Shown here: piece after piece, positions 45,801-53,993 of the stretch
How the letters are laid out: each line of letters starts with the position of its first letter
Position numbering within the stretch: the first letter of the stretch is position 1
Assembly (NCBI GenBank): GCA_965247265.1
Contig: OZ252002.1
Coordinates: 1,612,001 to 1,676,000, forward strand
Length of the DNA stretch: 64,000 nt
From: G965247265 sp965247265
GTDB taxonomy: Bacteria > Pseudomonadota > Gammaproteobacteria > UBA4575
Reading direction: 5' to 3'
Translations under genes and position numbers: made by a program
Notes under the pieces: model-generated
Databases searched by the model: none
Told to the model about the DNA's origin: nothing
The model's input: only the letters and a program-made list of their open reading frames with translations

Positions 45801-46502
45801 CTATACCCCTTTAAATCCGCGAATTTTAGCTTTATGCATGGCTTCTTGTTTTTTAACTTCGTTGGAAGTGGATCCATTGGTTAAACTATTTAGTCCATAC
45901 ACTTCACCTGCACCACCAAATGAAACAAACTGCACTTCTTTACTTTCACCTGGCTCAAACCGAACTGCGGTTCCTGCAGGTATATCCAAATGTTTTCCAA
46001 ATGTATTTTCGCGCTTAAAATCTAGAGCTGGATTCACTTCAAAAAAGTGGAAATGACTGCCAATTTGGATTGGACGATCGCCTGTATTGAGTACTTTTAC
46101 TTTAATTGATTTTTTACCTTCATTTATTTTTACATCGCCCTCGCCAGGAATGATTTCACCAGGCGTGACATCATTTTTGCCTTTGGATGCTTTTTTACCA
46201 GAACGAATGGGTTCGTGTACGGTAACGAGTTTGGTGCCATCAGGGAATGTAGCTTCAACTTGTAGCATGTGTATCATGTCATCGACGCCTGGCATTACAT
46301 CATCAGTGTTTAATAACGTAGAGCCATAGCTTATGAGTTCTGCGACGGATCGACCTTCTCTTGCACCTTCTAAAATTTCATCTGCAATAATTGCAGTTGC
46401 TTCAGGATGATTAAGTCTTAAACCTTTCCCCCTTCTTTTTCTTGCTAGTTCTGCTGCCGTATAAATAGTCAAACGTTCTAATTCAGTTGGTGTTAATAGC
46501 AT
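45801..46502 (-). CDS. ureAB: Urease gamma-beta fusion subunit
   Basis: 233 residues. The first 100 are the gamma subunit (LLTPTELERLTIYTAAELARKRRGKGLRLNHPEATAIIAD, DDVMPGVDDMIHMLQVEATFPDGTKLVTVHEPI). A short Lys-rich linker follows, then the beta subunit (GDVKINEGKKSIKVKVLNTGDRPIQIGSHFHFFEVNPALDF, RFEPGESKEVQFVSFGG). The same fusion is known from Helicobacter and some proteobacteria. It assembles with UreC. GGAG lies before the ATG. It sits 2 bases from ureC. Confidence 0.95.
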   Translation of the reverse strand: MLLTPTELERLTIYTAAELARKRRGKGLRLNHPEATAIIADEILEGAREGRSVAELISYGSTLLNTDDVMPGVDDMIHMLQVEATFPDGTKLVTVHEPIRSGKKASKGKNDVTPGEIIPGEGDVKINEGKKSIKVKVLNTGDRPIQIGSHFHFFEVNPALDFKRENTFGKHLDIPAGTAVRFEPGESKEVQFVSFGGAGEVYGLNSLTNGSTSNEVKKQEAMHKAKIRGFKGV

Positions 46503-46534
46503 TGTCTCCTCCGAATTATTAAATTTTTATATAC

Positions 46535-47215
46535 TTAGTTTGCAAATAACCGTAATTCTGAATATTCATGTCGCATCGATGCGATATCTGCGTAAGGTGT
46601 AAATGCATGGATATTTTTTATATCAGTAATTGGCCATGCTGAAATTTCAATTATCAATTGTCGAAAATTCGTTAAACTTCTTTGACAATCCAGATGTCCT
46701 GCAATTCCAAGACGTAATGCAGCACCAAGGATAGACACACAAAAGTTATATGCAGATAACATAAGAATTGAATTTCGAGAAATACCAATTGAATTCCAAA
46801 TTAGTCCTTGAGTGATAGGCAAGTGTCCATGTGCACGCCCTCCATTAATTAGTGCTAGGTACTGATGTGCAATAGGATTGTCTAATTTGCAATATGTGGT
46901 TATGAGTGCGTTACCTAATCTTTTAGAGCCATCTCTAAATTCACTAGTTAATGTCATGCAATCTACAAGATTATCGATTGATGCAACGTCATTTATTTTA
47001 TCTGTACATGCACAGGTATGTGCTAACACTACGCGCTCAAATGGGCCCCATCTCTCATGTAACTGGTTTCTAATAAAATCATTAACATCACTTATAGACG
47101 TTACGAGATTATCTTCGTTTAACATTTCTAATCCCCATGAGAATGACACTGCACCCGATGGGAAAAAACTATCACCATGCTGTAGAAGAATTAACGTTTG
47201 TTCATCGCTAGTCAT
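46535..47215 (-). CDS. ureF: Urease accessory protein UreF
   Basis: 226 residues, all-helical: LLQHGDSFFPSGAVSFSWGLEML near the start (the L-x-S-F/DxxFPxGxF-SxGLE motif), AHTCACTDKINDV, GSKRLGNALITTY, and LMLSAYNFCVSILGAALRLG. UreF bridges UreD and UreG and acts as a checkpoint for GTP hydrolysis. Its start overlaps the end of ureE by 8 bases. Confidence 0.9.
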   Translation of the reverse strand: MTSDEQTLILLQHGDSFFPSGAVSFSWGLEMLNEDNLVTSISDVNDFIRNQLHERWGPFERVVLAHTCACTDKINDVASIDNLVDCMTLTSEFRDGSKRLGNALITTYCKLDNPIAHQYLALINGGRAHGHLPITQGLIWNSIGISRNSILMLSAYNFCVSILGAALRLGIAGHLDCQRSLTNFRQLIIEISAWPITDIKNIHAFTPYADIASMRHEYSELRLFAN

Positions 47216-47660
47216 GATTTATGCGTGTTATTTTTTGTTGTTCAAAAAATACTTTTAACCGATCTAAATAAACTTCTTCAGGACTCTCGAGCGCAATATC
47301 AAGTTGTGCGTTTTCAAATTTAACGCGCCAATGCATATTGCCAGCAAAATAACCAAGTTCTATTGCTGATGACAGGTCATAAGGTTTGAGTGAAAGCCAT
47401 TGATCCTCCGCCATTTTTACAACAATTGCGCGATCATCTTCCAATAACAAAACGGCACCATTAGATAATTTATTGTTGCGGGAAATGGAAATTGCGCAAT
47501 CTGTGCCTTTATCCGTTTGAGCGCGAAACCGCCGACGCTGTAAGTTAGCGCGATCTAAGACGATATATTCGACTTTATTATGGTGAGATAAATCGTGTAT
47601 TTGATTCGATAATTTAGAATCGTGTGCATGACCGAGAACTTGGTTGATTTGAATCATCAA
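47208..47660 (-). CDS. ureE: Urease accessory nickel chaperone UreE
   Basis: 150 residues: N-terminal domain (LDRANLQRRRFRAQTDKGTDCAISI) and C-terminal metal-binding domain (LGYFAGNMHWRVKFENAQLDIALESPEEVYLDRL), which keeps the conserved GNxHW. The usual long His tail at the C-terminus is absent, so only the dimer-interface site is expected to bind Ni. First gene of the operon, divergent from the ABC transporter. Confidence 0.88.
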   Translation of the reverse strand: MMIQINQVLGHAHDSKLSNQIHDLSHHNKVEYIVLDRANLQRRRFRAQTDKGTDCAISISRNNKLSNGAVLLLEDDRAIVVKMAEDQWLSLKPYDLSSAIELGYFAGNMHWRVKFENAQLDIALESPEEVYLDRLKVFFEQQKITRINHD

Positions 47661-48200
47661 TTACTTATTATTTTTTAAACACACTCTAGCCTGTACGATA
47701 TTATCGAGGGAGGTTAATTTATTATTTACATGTCAATTGGTCAAAGTTTGAACTATTTATATGAATTTTGTCCTTTCCGAATCAAATTTTATTCAATATT
47801 ACTGGTTTGTGATTCGATTTGAACAAATGTTCCATTTAGACTCGAAAATACCATTAGCCATTTTTAACTAATGAATAAGATTTATTTATAGGAATATTAT
47901 ATTTATATAATTTACTATATACTATCAACTAATTTGCTAGCAGTTAATTAGATTTAACGCCAGAAATTACCGGCTAACAGACAAGAAAATAACATGATGC
48001 AGGTGGAGTAGAAAAGTTTTAGTGACGATGCGTGTCTTTTTTATTCAAAAAAATCAGCGCAATGTGAGTGATTGTTTACGCAAACATGTAGATGTACTGG
48101 CCCGCGTCTTACTAATCATTTTTTATCATGCCTATGAATAGCAGGTTGCACAATATTGTAAATAATAAACATTAATTGACTTTGTTCAGTGGAGGACGTT
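47661..48200. promoter_or_regulatory. Divergent control region, urease operon / amide transporter
   Basis: About 540 non-coding bases separate the two operons. AT-rich with several short palindromic patches; GGAGG at 48191 serves the transporter gene. A sequence TGGCCCG-4-CTTAC near 48098 only loosely resembles a sigma-54 element. The size and position suggest shared regulation, for example by nitrogen status, but I cannot name a site. Confidence 0.5.
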
Positions 48201-49547
48201 ATGAGCGAGAAAGAAAAAGATTTTAACAAAAATCAGAAAACGAGACGTAATATTTTAAAAGGTGTTGCAGCGGGCGCAGCAGTCTCAACCTTTCCTGCGC
48301 CCTGGGTGAGACGCGTCAATGCAGCTGACAAAATTCTTTTAGGAATCCCCTCGTCATTGTCCACACCATATGGTGTTGCCGATGATCAAGATCATCTCAA
48401 TGGATCGATTCTGGCCCAAGAAGATATAAATGCTGCAGGTGGTATTCAAGGAAGAGAACTAGAACTTTTTGTGCCGGATGTAGACAAACTAAATCCCGAA
48501 AGTTGTCGACAAACGATTGCTGCCTGTATAGATAAAAAAGTACATGCGATTTCAAATGCATTTTTATTTGCGCCTATTCCTGCCATGGATGAATCTGCAA
48601 AATATAAATGTCCTTATTTGCAAGGTAATACACAGCGTAATGCTACTGAAGCTTACAAAGCTGAGCCTGAAAAATATAGCCATATATTGCAAACGGATCC
48701 ATCCGAGGTGAACTATGGGTGGACCTATCCGCTTTGGCTTACCCATATGGAAAAAGAACAAGGATGGAAACCCAAGAACCGAAAGGTTCATATTGTTGCA
48801 GAACAAGTCGGTTATAACCAAACGATATTAAAAGCGGCGAGAGAATCTATTCCAAAATACGATTTTGAATTAGCTGAAGTCACGGATATTCAATATCCAG
48901 TAAATGATTGGTCCCCAGTAATGCAAAGACTCAAAGAAGTGGATGCAGGTGCCATTATGATCGATCATTGGGTGGCTTCGGAATATGCTGCTTTTTGCAA
49001 ACAATTCTCTGCAGATCCTGTGAAGGACTCTCTTGTATATTTGCAATACGGTCCCTCACAACCTGAATTTTTAGAACTCGGCGGCCGTGCGACAGAAGGA
49101 TTTTGCTGGAGCACCGTGCTAGGGGTGTATGGCGAAAAAATAGGTCAAGACTTCAGGAAAAAATACTTAAAACGCTTCCCTGAGTTTGGTGACTATGAAA
49201 GAAATACCATGGGGCTAGTTTATACTGGTAATGGTTATGACATTGTTAAGTATCTTGAAAAATCGTGGAATGCCACTAAAGCCCTTGATACTACACCCGA
49301 AGATTTCAAGAAAAATTGTGATTGGATAAGAGTGAATCCAGATCGAGGTGTGTGCGGAATGATGGACATGAATAATGAATATCAAGAAGCACTGCATTAC
49401 CCAGATAATGGATTTGGTAATCAATCTGACTCACACGAGACAGGTATGAGCCAGTTATACGTACAAGTACAAGACGTACAACACAAGATCATTTGGCCAG
49501 ACGCCATTGCAGAGTCAAAAATGCAACCTGCACCATGGTGGGGTTAG
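48201..49547 (+). CDS. ABC transporter substrate-binding protein, urea/amide type, Tat signal
   Basis: 448 residues from the ATG at 48201. The N-terminus TRRNILKGVAAGAAVSTFPAPWVRRVNA is a twin-arginine signal. The mature part is a type I periplasmic-binding fold (KILLGIPSSLSTPYGV, GSILAQEDINAAGGIQGRELELFVPD) of the branched-chain amino acid/urea/short-chain amide class. Neighbours make urea or an N-alkyl formamide the best candidate ligand. Export in folded form by Tat is less common for this class. First gene of the operon. Confidence 0.85.
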   Translation: MSEKEKDFNKNQKTRRNILKGVAAGAAVSTFPAPWVRRVNAADKILLGIPSSLSTPYGVADDQDHLNGSILAQEDINAAGGIQGRELELFVPDVDKLNPESCRQTIAACIDKKVHAISNAFLFAPIPAMDESAKYKCPYLQGNTQRNATEAYKAEPEKYSHILQTDPSEVNYGWTYPLWLTHMEKEQGWKPKNRKVHIVAEQVGYNQTILKAARESIPKYDFELAEVTDIQYPVNDWSPVMQRLKEVDAGAIMIDHWVASEYAAFCKQFSADPVKDSLVYLQYGPSQPEFLELGGRATEGFCWSTVLGVYGEKIGQDFRKKYLKRFPEFGDYERNTMGLVYTGNGYDIVKYLEKSWNATKALDTTPEDFKKNCDWIRVNPDRGVCGMMDMNNEYQEALHYPDNGFGNQSDSHETGMSQLYVQVQDVQHKIIWPDAIAESKMQPAPWWG

Positions 49548-49573
49548 TCTAAAAATACAGTGGGGCAGAATTC

Positions 49574-50305
49574 ATGGACGAGCAATCATCTGCTCCATTA
49601 TTTTCATGTTCAAATTTGTCACTTGATTTAGGTGGCAGAGAAATTCTGCGCGATGTTGAATTAGAAATTAATCCAGGTGAAGTGTTGGGCATCATTGGTC
49701 CCAATGGTGCGGGCAAAACCAGTCTTCTTGAAATATTATCCGGTCGCTATACACCTAAGACTGGAGATGTAATTTATAAGGGCAAAAACATAACGAGTTT
49801 GCATTTCTATGAGCGGGCTAGAATTGGTATTGGTAGGACATATCAAACACCAGTTGTTCCCGAAGATCTTACTGTAGGTGAAACATTTAAAGCTGCAAGG
49901 CAGGCCTATAAACCCTATCTCACTCGCTTCGATTCTGAGTATGCAGCAGATCTTGTTGACTTTGTTGTAGATGACAATGTGTTAACTACGCAGCTTAAAA
50001 CATTCAATCGGCGAAAATTACTCCTGGCAAATATTCTTATGAAAAAGCCAGATCTACTGCTAATGGATGAACCGGCTGCTGGATTAATTAATTCTGAGAT
50101 TGATGAGATTGATGAAATTCTAAGAATGCTTTCAAAAGAAATGGATATAGCGGTGATGATTGTTGAGCACCGAATTGAATTGCTCGATACGATTGCAGAT
50201 AGAGTCATCGTTATGGATGCAGGAGAGATTATTGCAAAAGGATCGCTTAACGAAATAATTAACAGCCCTGAAGTGCGCGCAGCATACTTTGAAACAGTAA
50301 ATTAA
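49574..50305 (+). CDS. ABC transporter ATPase, LivG/UrtD type, unusual signature
   Basis: 243 residues with Walker A GPNGAGKTS, Q-loop TYQTPVVPEDLTVGE, Walker B LLLMDEPAAGL and the H-switch VEHR. Where the ABC signature LSxGxQ should stand it reads LKTFNRRKLLLA, so the motif is degenerate while the partner ATPase at 50316 keeps a good LSGGE. In heterodimers this would leave one of two sites catalytically weak. 26 bases after the binding protein. Confidence 0.88.
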   Translation: MDEQSSAPLFSCSNLSLDLGGREILRDVELEINPGEVLGIIGPNGAGKTSLLEILSGRYTPKTGDVIYKGKNITSLHFYERARIGIGRTYQTPVVPEDLTVGETFKAARQAYKPYLTRFDSEYAADLVDFVVDDNVLTTQLKTFNRRKLLLANILMKKPDLLLMDEPAAGLINSEIDEIDEILRMLSKEMDIAVMIVEHRIELLDTIADRVIVMDAGEIIAKGSLNEIINSPEVRAAYFETVN

Positions 50306-50315
50306 ATTATTACTC

Positions 50316-51023
50316 ATGAGTGAAATACTAAACGTACAAGGATTATCGGCAGGTTATGGGCCACTGCGAGTGATACATGATTTAGATTTAATGGTTAATT
50401 CTGGCGAGCGCGTCGGAATCGTTGGTTTGAATGGACATGGGAAAACAACACTATTCTATGGTATTGCAGGTTTAACGGGCTGGCAACGAGGTTCAATCAT
50501 ATTTAACGGTGAACAAATTGGACGTACACGCAGTCAAGGGCCTGGGAGATATACACATCTTATCGTCAGACAAGGACTTGTCATCATGCCGCAAGGTGAT
50601 GAGATATTTCATGGCTTAACGGTTGAGGAACATTTAGATAGTGGCGCGTTTACAAAACACGCGTGGAAGACACGAAAGAAAAGAAAAGAACAGGTTCTAG
50701 ATTTATTTGAACCGTTAAAGCAATTGCTCAAAACACCTGTTGCACGTTTGTCTGGAGGTGAACGAAGAATGGTTTCCATTGGGCGAGGGCTAATGACGGA
50801 TGCAAAACTTTATCTTGCGGATGAGCCGTCATTGGGTCTTGCTCCAAAGATTGGAATCGGTGTCATGGAAGCGCTATTGAAAATAGAGCTGACTAATTCT
50901 GCAATGATTATTGCTGAACAAAATGTCGCGCTCTTAGAAGGGAAAGTAGATCGCGTCATTGGTATGCATGCAGGAAAACTAAAAGGTGAAGCATCTTCTG
51001 CATTATCGATGCATATAAAGTAA
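50316..51023 (+). CDS. ABC transporter ATPase, LivF/UrtE type
   Basis: 235 residues with Walker A GLNGHGKTT, Q-loop VIMPQGDEIFHGLTVEEHL, signature RLSGGERRMVSIGRGL, Walker B LYLADEPSLGLAP and AEQN where the H-loop His is normally replaced by Gln in the LivF group. It pairs with the LivG-type ATPase upstream (10 bases away). All key motifs intact. Confidence 0.9.
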   Translation: MSEILNVQGLSAGYGPLRVIHDLDLMVNSGERVGIVGLNGHGKTTLFYGIAGLTGWQRGSIIFNGEQIGRTRSQGPGRYTHLIVRQGLVIMPQGDEIFHGLTVEEHLDSGAFTKHAWKTRKKRKEQVLDLFEPLKQLLKTPVARLSGGERRMVSIGRGLMTDAKLYLADEPSLGLAPKIGIGVMEALLKIELTNSAMIIAEQNVALLEGKVDRVIGMHAGKLKGEASSALSMHIK

Positions 51024-51036
51024 TAAAGGTAAATTT

Positions 51037-51918
51037 TTGGATATTGGATTTATCATAATTAATGCAATAGTTGTTGCATGCATCTATGGATTAATAGCTG
51101 TTGCAGTGTCCATAACGTGGTCAAGCTTAGGTTTGCTTAATCTCGGTTATGGATTTATTTTTTCATTTGCAGGATATGGCGCATATTTAATGTCGCGCAT
51201 GCTTTCTGATCATCCTGTGTCTGTACTTATTGCAGGTGTGTTAACCGGGGCGCTGGGCGGGATAATTATTTGTTCATTGGTATTTATTCCACTTCACGAT
51301 AAGCCCAATTTTACGGTGCGCGGTATGATAGGGACACTTGCGATAAGTTTAATGGGTTCGCAGTGTTTGCTTTGGTACTTTGGGCCAAAAAACAAAGCGC
51401 TTCCTGAAATATTTGGATTTTGGAAAGTATCAATAGGGAACACAGTTTTAACCTCCGACAAAATTGGAATTGTCGTGTGTTCTATTTTAATGCTGATTTT
51501 TGTTGTGCGTTGGATGAAATCAAGTCGGCGTGGTTTAGAGATCAGAGCCATGATGATGAATCCGCATGCGGCATCAATTGTTGGAATTGGGATTCGCAGA
51601 ACAGGCTTTTATGTGATGGGCATAACAGGCGCAATGGCAGGTCTTTCATCAGTATTGCTTTCGCAAACATATTATATTGCACCCTTCAGTGGTCTGACTC
51701 CCTTAATTAAAGGTGTAAGTATTGCATTGTGCGGAGGGCTAGGCAGCGTACAAGGTGCTGTGATTGCAGCAATTATTTTAGGCATAACAGAAGCACTCAC
51801 CTCTAGATTGCTAGGTGGCCAATATGTATTAATCACTCAGTTTTTAGTCATCATAACAATTTTGATTATACGACCGCGTGGTATTGCTGGTTTATTAGAT
51901 AAAGCGCGAGAACAATGA
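51037..51918 (+). CDS. ABC transporter permease, LivH/UrtB type
   Basis: 293 residues, from a TTG with AAAGGT upstream. Eight or more hydrophobic segments with the family motifs IINAIVVACIYGLIAVAVSITWSSLGLLNLGYG, RGLEIRAMMMNPHAASIVGIGIRRTGFYVMGITGAMAGLSSVLL and IALCGGLGSVQGAVIAAIILG (EAA-like loop). It overlaps the next permease gene by 4 bases. One half of the membrane pore. Confidence 0.9.
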   Translation: MDIGFIIINAIVVACIYGLIAVAVSITWSSLGLLNLGYGFIFSFAGYGAYLMSRMLSDHPVSVLIAGVLTGALGGIIICSLVFIPLHDKPNFTVRGMIGTLAISLMGSQCLLWYFGPKNKALPEIFGFWKVSIGNTVLTSDKIGIVVCSILMLIFVVRWMKSSRRGLEIRAMMMNPHAASIVGIGIRRTGFYVMGITGAMAGLSSVLLSQTYYIAPFSGLTPLIKGVSIALCGGLGSVQGAVIAAIILGITEALTSRLLGGQYVLITQFLVIITILIIRPRGIAGLLDKAREQ

Positions 51919-53576
51919 GTGCTCATAATAGTCAAGCTAAAAAAAGTACGTGGAAAAATCCACTTGCGAAATGGGGTGCTAAAGGGGGTAATTATGAAGT
52001 TCCTACAGTCCGCGTTGAAGATCCCAGATCGATATGGTGGCAAAACACGTCTTATAAAGTTCCGTTATATAAAGTTGGGAGATTTAAATATATTCATAAG
52101 TGGTCCAATCATGGAAACCGTCTCTGGAAAAGGTTGAGATATTGGCCAACACGAAGAACATTATTTCTCATTCGTGGTTACTACAATAAAAAATCACTAA
52201 AAGCTCAAAAGCTCATTGTTGATAAAAGACCTATTTATTGGGTACTTTCATTATTAGCTTTGGCAATTGCACCTTTTTTATTTCCTGAAAGTATGGAAAA
52301 CACTCTTCTCACAGCTGGGGCAGTCTTCGGTATATTTGCTGCAATAAATGTGTGCTGGACGTTAATAATAGGTACGGCAAGTATTTTCTCGCTTGCAACC
52401 TATGCAGTCGTAGGAATCGCCGCATTTTGCACATCATGGTTATCAATTAATCTAGGTTATCCATGGTGGTCATTGCCTTTAATTGGCATGGCTATTGGAT
52501 TCATATTTGGGGGCATCATTGCATTACCTGCAATGCGCTTGGATGGTTTTTATTATGCATTATTGACATTAGGGTTAAATGAGCTTTGCCGGGTCTATGT
52601 CATCACATCAAAAGAATTTGGTTCTGCATCGGGTGGGTTGTATGGTGCTTCAACCTATATAAATTCTGATTGGCCACCATTTACACAATCACTCGTATCC
52701 TATTACGGTGCTTTTGCACTACTCATTGCTGCGCTATTTTTATATCGGTTTGTTGATGGCAAACGTCTTGGTCGATTGTTGAAAATGGCACCGGAGAAAA
52801 GAGAAGCCTTTGCAGAGGCCACAGGTGTCGATTATAAAAAAGCAAGAATAACGGTATTCCTCATTTCATCGGTTGCGCTCGGATTTATCGGTGGCTTTTA
52901 CACTGCACACTACCGCGGCGTGGCATTTTCAATTTTTAATTTTGATACTGTCCTTTTAGGTTTGGCAATGTTAACGATTGGTGGGATAGGTCGGGCTGAA
53001 GGAGCCGTACTTGGTACATTGATAGTTGTATTCCTAGATAAGGTATTAATTACGCTGGGTCCCATACGACACATAATGATAGGGATGTTAATGCTGCTCG
53101 TTGTTCTCTTTTTAAATAGGGGGCTTTTTGGCATGAAAAAACAATTTCGTGACTGGCGAGATAAGAAAAAAGGTGAGTGGCGATCAAGTCGAACTGAGAA
53201 AGGTGGTGAGGCGTTGCCTGAAGAAGCTACTGAAACGTTCGATAAAGATATTTTGTATCATCGACGTTTTGATAAAATGCAACGAGATTATCTAAAAACA
53301 TTAGTCTGTGACGAAGTAATCGAGGAACATAATAATAAACCACTCGGCCAACATAGTGAAGCACTAGAAAGGCTATTACTTTATTTTCGGCGTGTCCCTC
53401 AAAATGATAAATATGCGATACGACGTGATGAAAATTCAAATACGTATAGGATTGTTGCGTTCTCTGGCGTCAGAGGAATGTCACCACGATTAGTGGAGGA
53501 TAAAGAATACACATCTGTTGATAATGCGTATCACGGTGTATTTTTAAGACGCGTGTACGACTTACTTGAATCATAA
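51915..53576 (+). CDS. ABC permease (LivM/UrtC type) fused to a DMFase small-subunit domain
   Basis: 553 residues. A soluble basic N-terminal extension of about 100 residues, unusual for the family, precedes the permease (about 104-415) with VCWTLIIGTASIFSLATYAVVG, LPAMRLDGFYYALLTLGLNELCRVY and LAMLTIGGIGRAEGAVLGTLI. After a charged linker, residues about 445-553 (DKMQRDYLKTLVCDEVIEEH, PLGQHSEALERLL, AYHGVFLRRVYDLLES) are homologous over their full length to the separate small subunit encoded next. The tail should face the cytoplasm. The fusion suggests that the amidase docks on its own importer. No stop or frameshift lies at the junction. Confidence 0.88.
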   Translation: MSAHNSQAKKSTWKNPLAKWGAKGGNYEVPTVRVEDPRSIWWQNTSYKVPLYKVGRFKYIHKWSNHGNRLWKRLRYWPTRRTLFLIRGYYNKKSLKAQKLIVDKRPIYWVLSLLALAIAPFLFPESMENTLLTAGAVFGIFAAINVCWTLIIGTASIFSLATYAVVGIAAFCTSWLSINLGYPWWSLPLIGMAIGFIFGGIIALPAMRLDGFYYALLTLGLNELCRVYVITSKEFGSASGGLYGASTYINSDWPPFTQSLVSYYGAFALLIAALFLYRFVDGKRLGRLLKMAPEKREAFAEATGVDYKKARITVFLISSVALGFIGGFYTAHYRGVAFSIFNFDTVLLGLAMLTIGGIGRAEGAVLGTLIVVFLDKVLITLGPIRHIMIGMLMLLVVLFLNRGLFGMKKQFRDWRDKKKGEWRSSRTEKGGEALPEEATETFDKDILYHRRFDKMQRDYLKTLVCDEVIEEHNNKPLGQHSEALERLLLYFRRVPQNDKYAIRRDENSNTYRIVAFSGVRGMSPRLVEDKEYTSVDNAYHGVFLRRVYDLLES

Positions 53577-53594
53577 AACTACTTAAATATAAAT

Positions 53595-53960
53595 ATGGAA
53601 TCTGAAGAAGATAGAAAACAAGCAAATAAAGATGTCACTTATCGCGAGTATTACGACAAAATGCAAGGTGATTATTTGAAGACGCTTGTGTGTGATGAGG
53701 TGATAGAAGAATATAAACATAATCCGTTAGGTCAGCATAGTGAGCCTCTATCAAGGCTGTTGCATTTTTTTAGTTGTGCGCCACAGAAAGGTAAATATGC
53801 ACTTAAACGTGAAGAACAAACGAAGACATTTAAGATAATTGCGCTTTCAGGTGAGAGAGGTGAGCCACCTCAATATATTGATAATGAAGAATATGGAACA
53901 TTAAACGATGCTTACCATGGCGTCTTTTTAAAACGCATACATGATCTAATGGAATCATGA
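53595..53960 (+). CDS. dmfA1: N,N-dimethylformamidase small (alpha) subunit
   Basis: 121 residues, soluble: YYDKMQGDYLKTLVCDEVIEEYKHNPLGQHSEPLSRLLHFF, KGKYALKREEQTKTFKIIALSGERGEPP, AYHGVFLKRIHDLMES. Size and position directly upstream of the large subunit match the small subunit of DMFase. It is a close paralogue of the permease tail just upstream, roughly half the residues being identical. It would help form the (alpha2beta2)n enzyme that cleaves N-substituted formamides to formate and amine. Confidence 0.82.
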   Translation: MESEEDRKQANKDVTYREYYDKMQGDYLKTLVCDEVIEEYKHNPLGQHSEPLSRLLHFFSCAPQKGKYALKREEQTKTFKIIALSGERGEPPQYIDNEEYGTLNDAYHGVFLKRIHDLMES

Positions 53961-53993
53961 CGCTGCATACAATTATAAATTTGGAAAAATAAA

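Noticed and set aside
48098..48113. Sigma-54-like TGGCCCG-N4-CTTAC upstream of the transporter
   Set aside because: The -12 GC is replaced by AC and the -24 element is imperfect; too weak to call.
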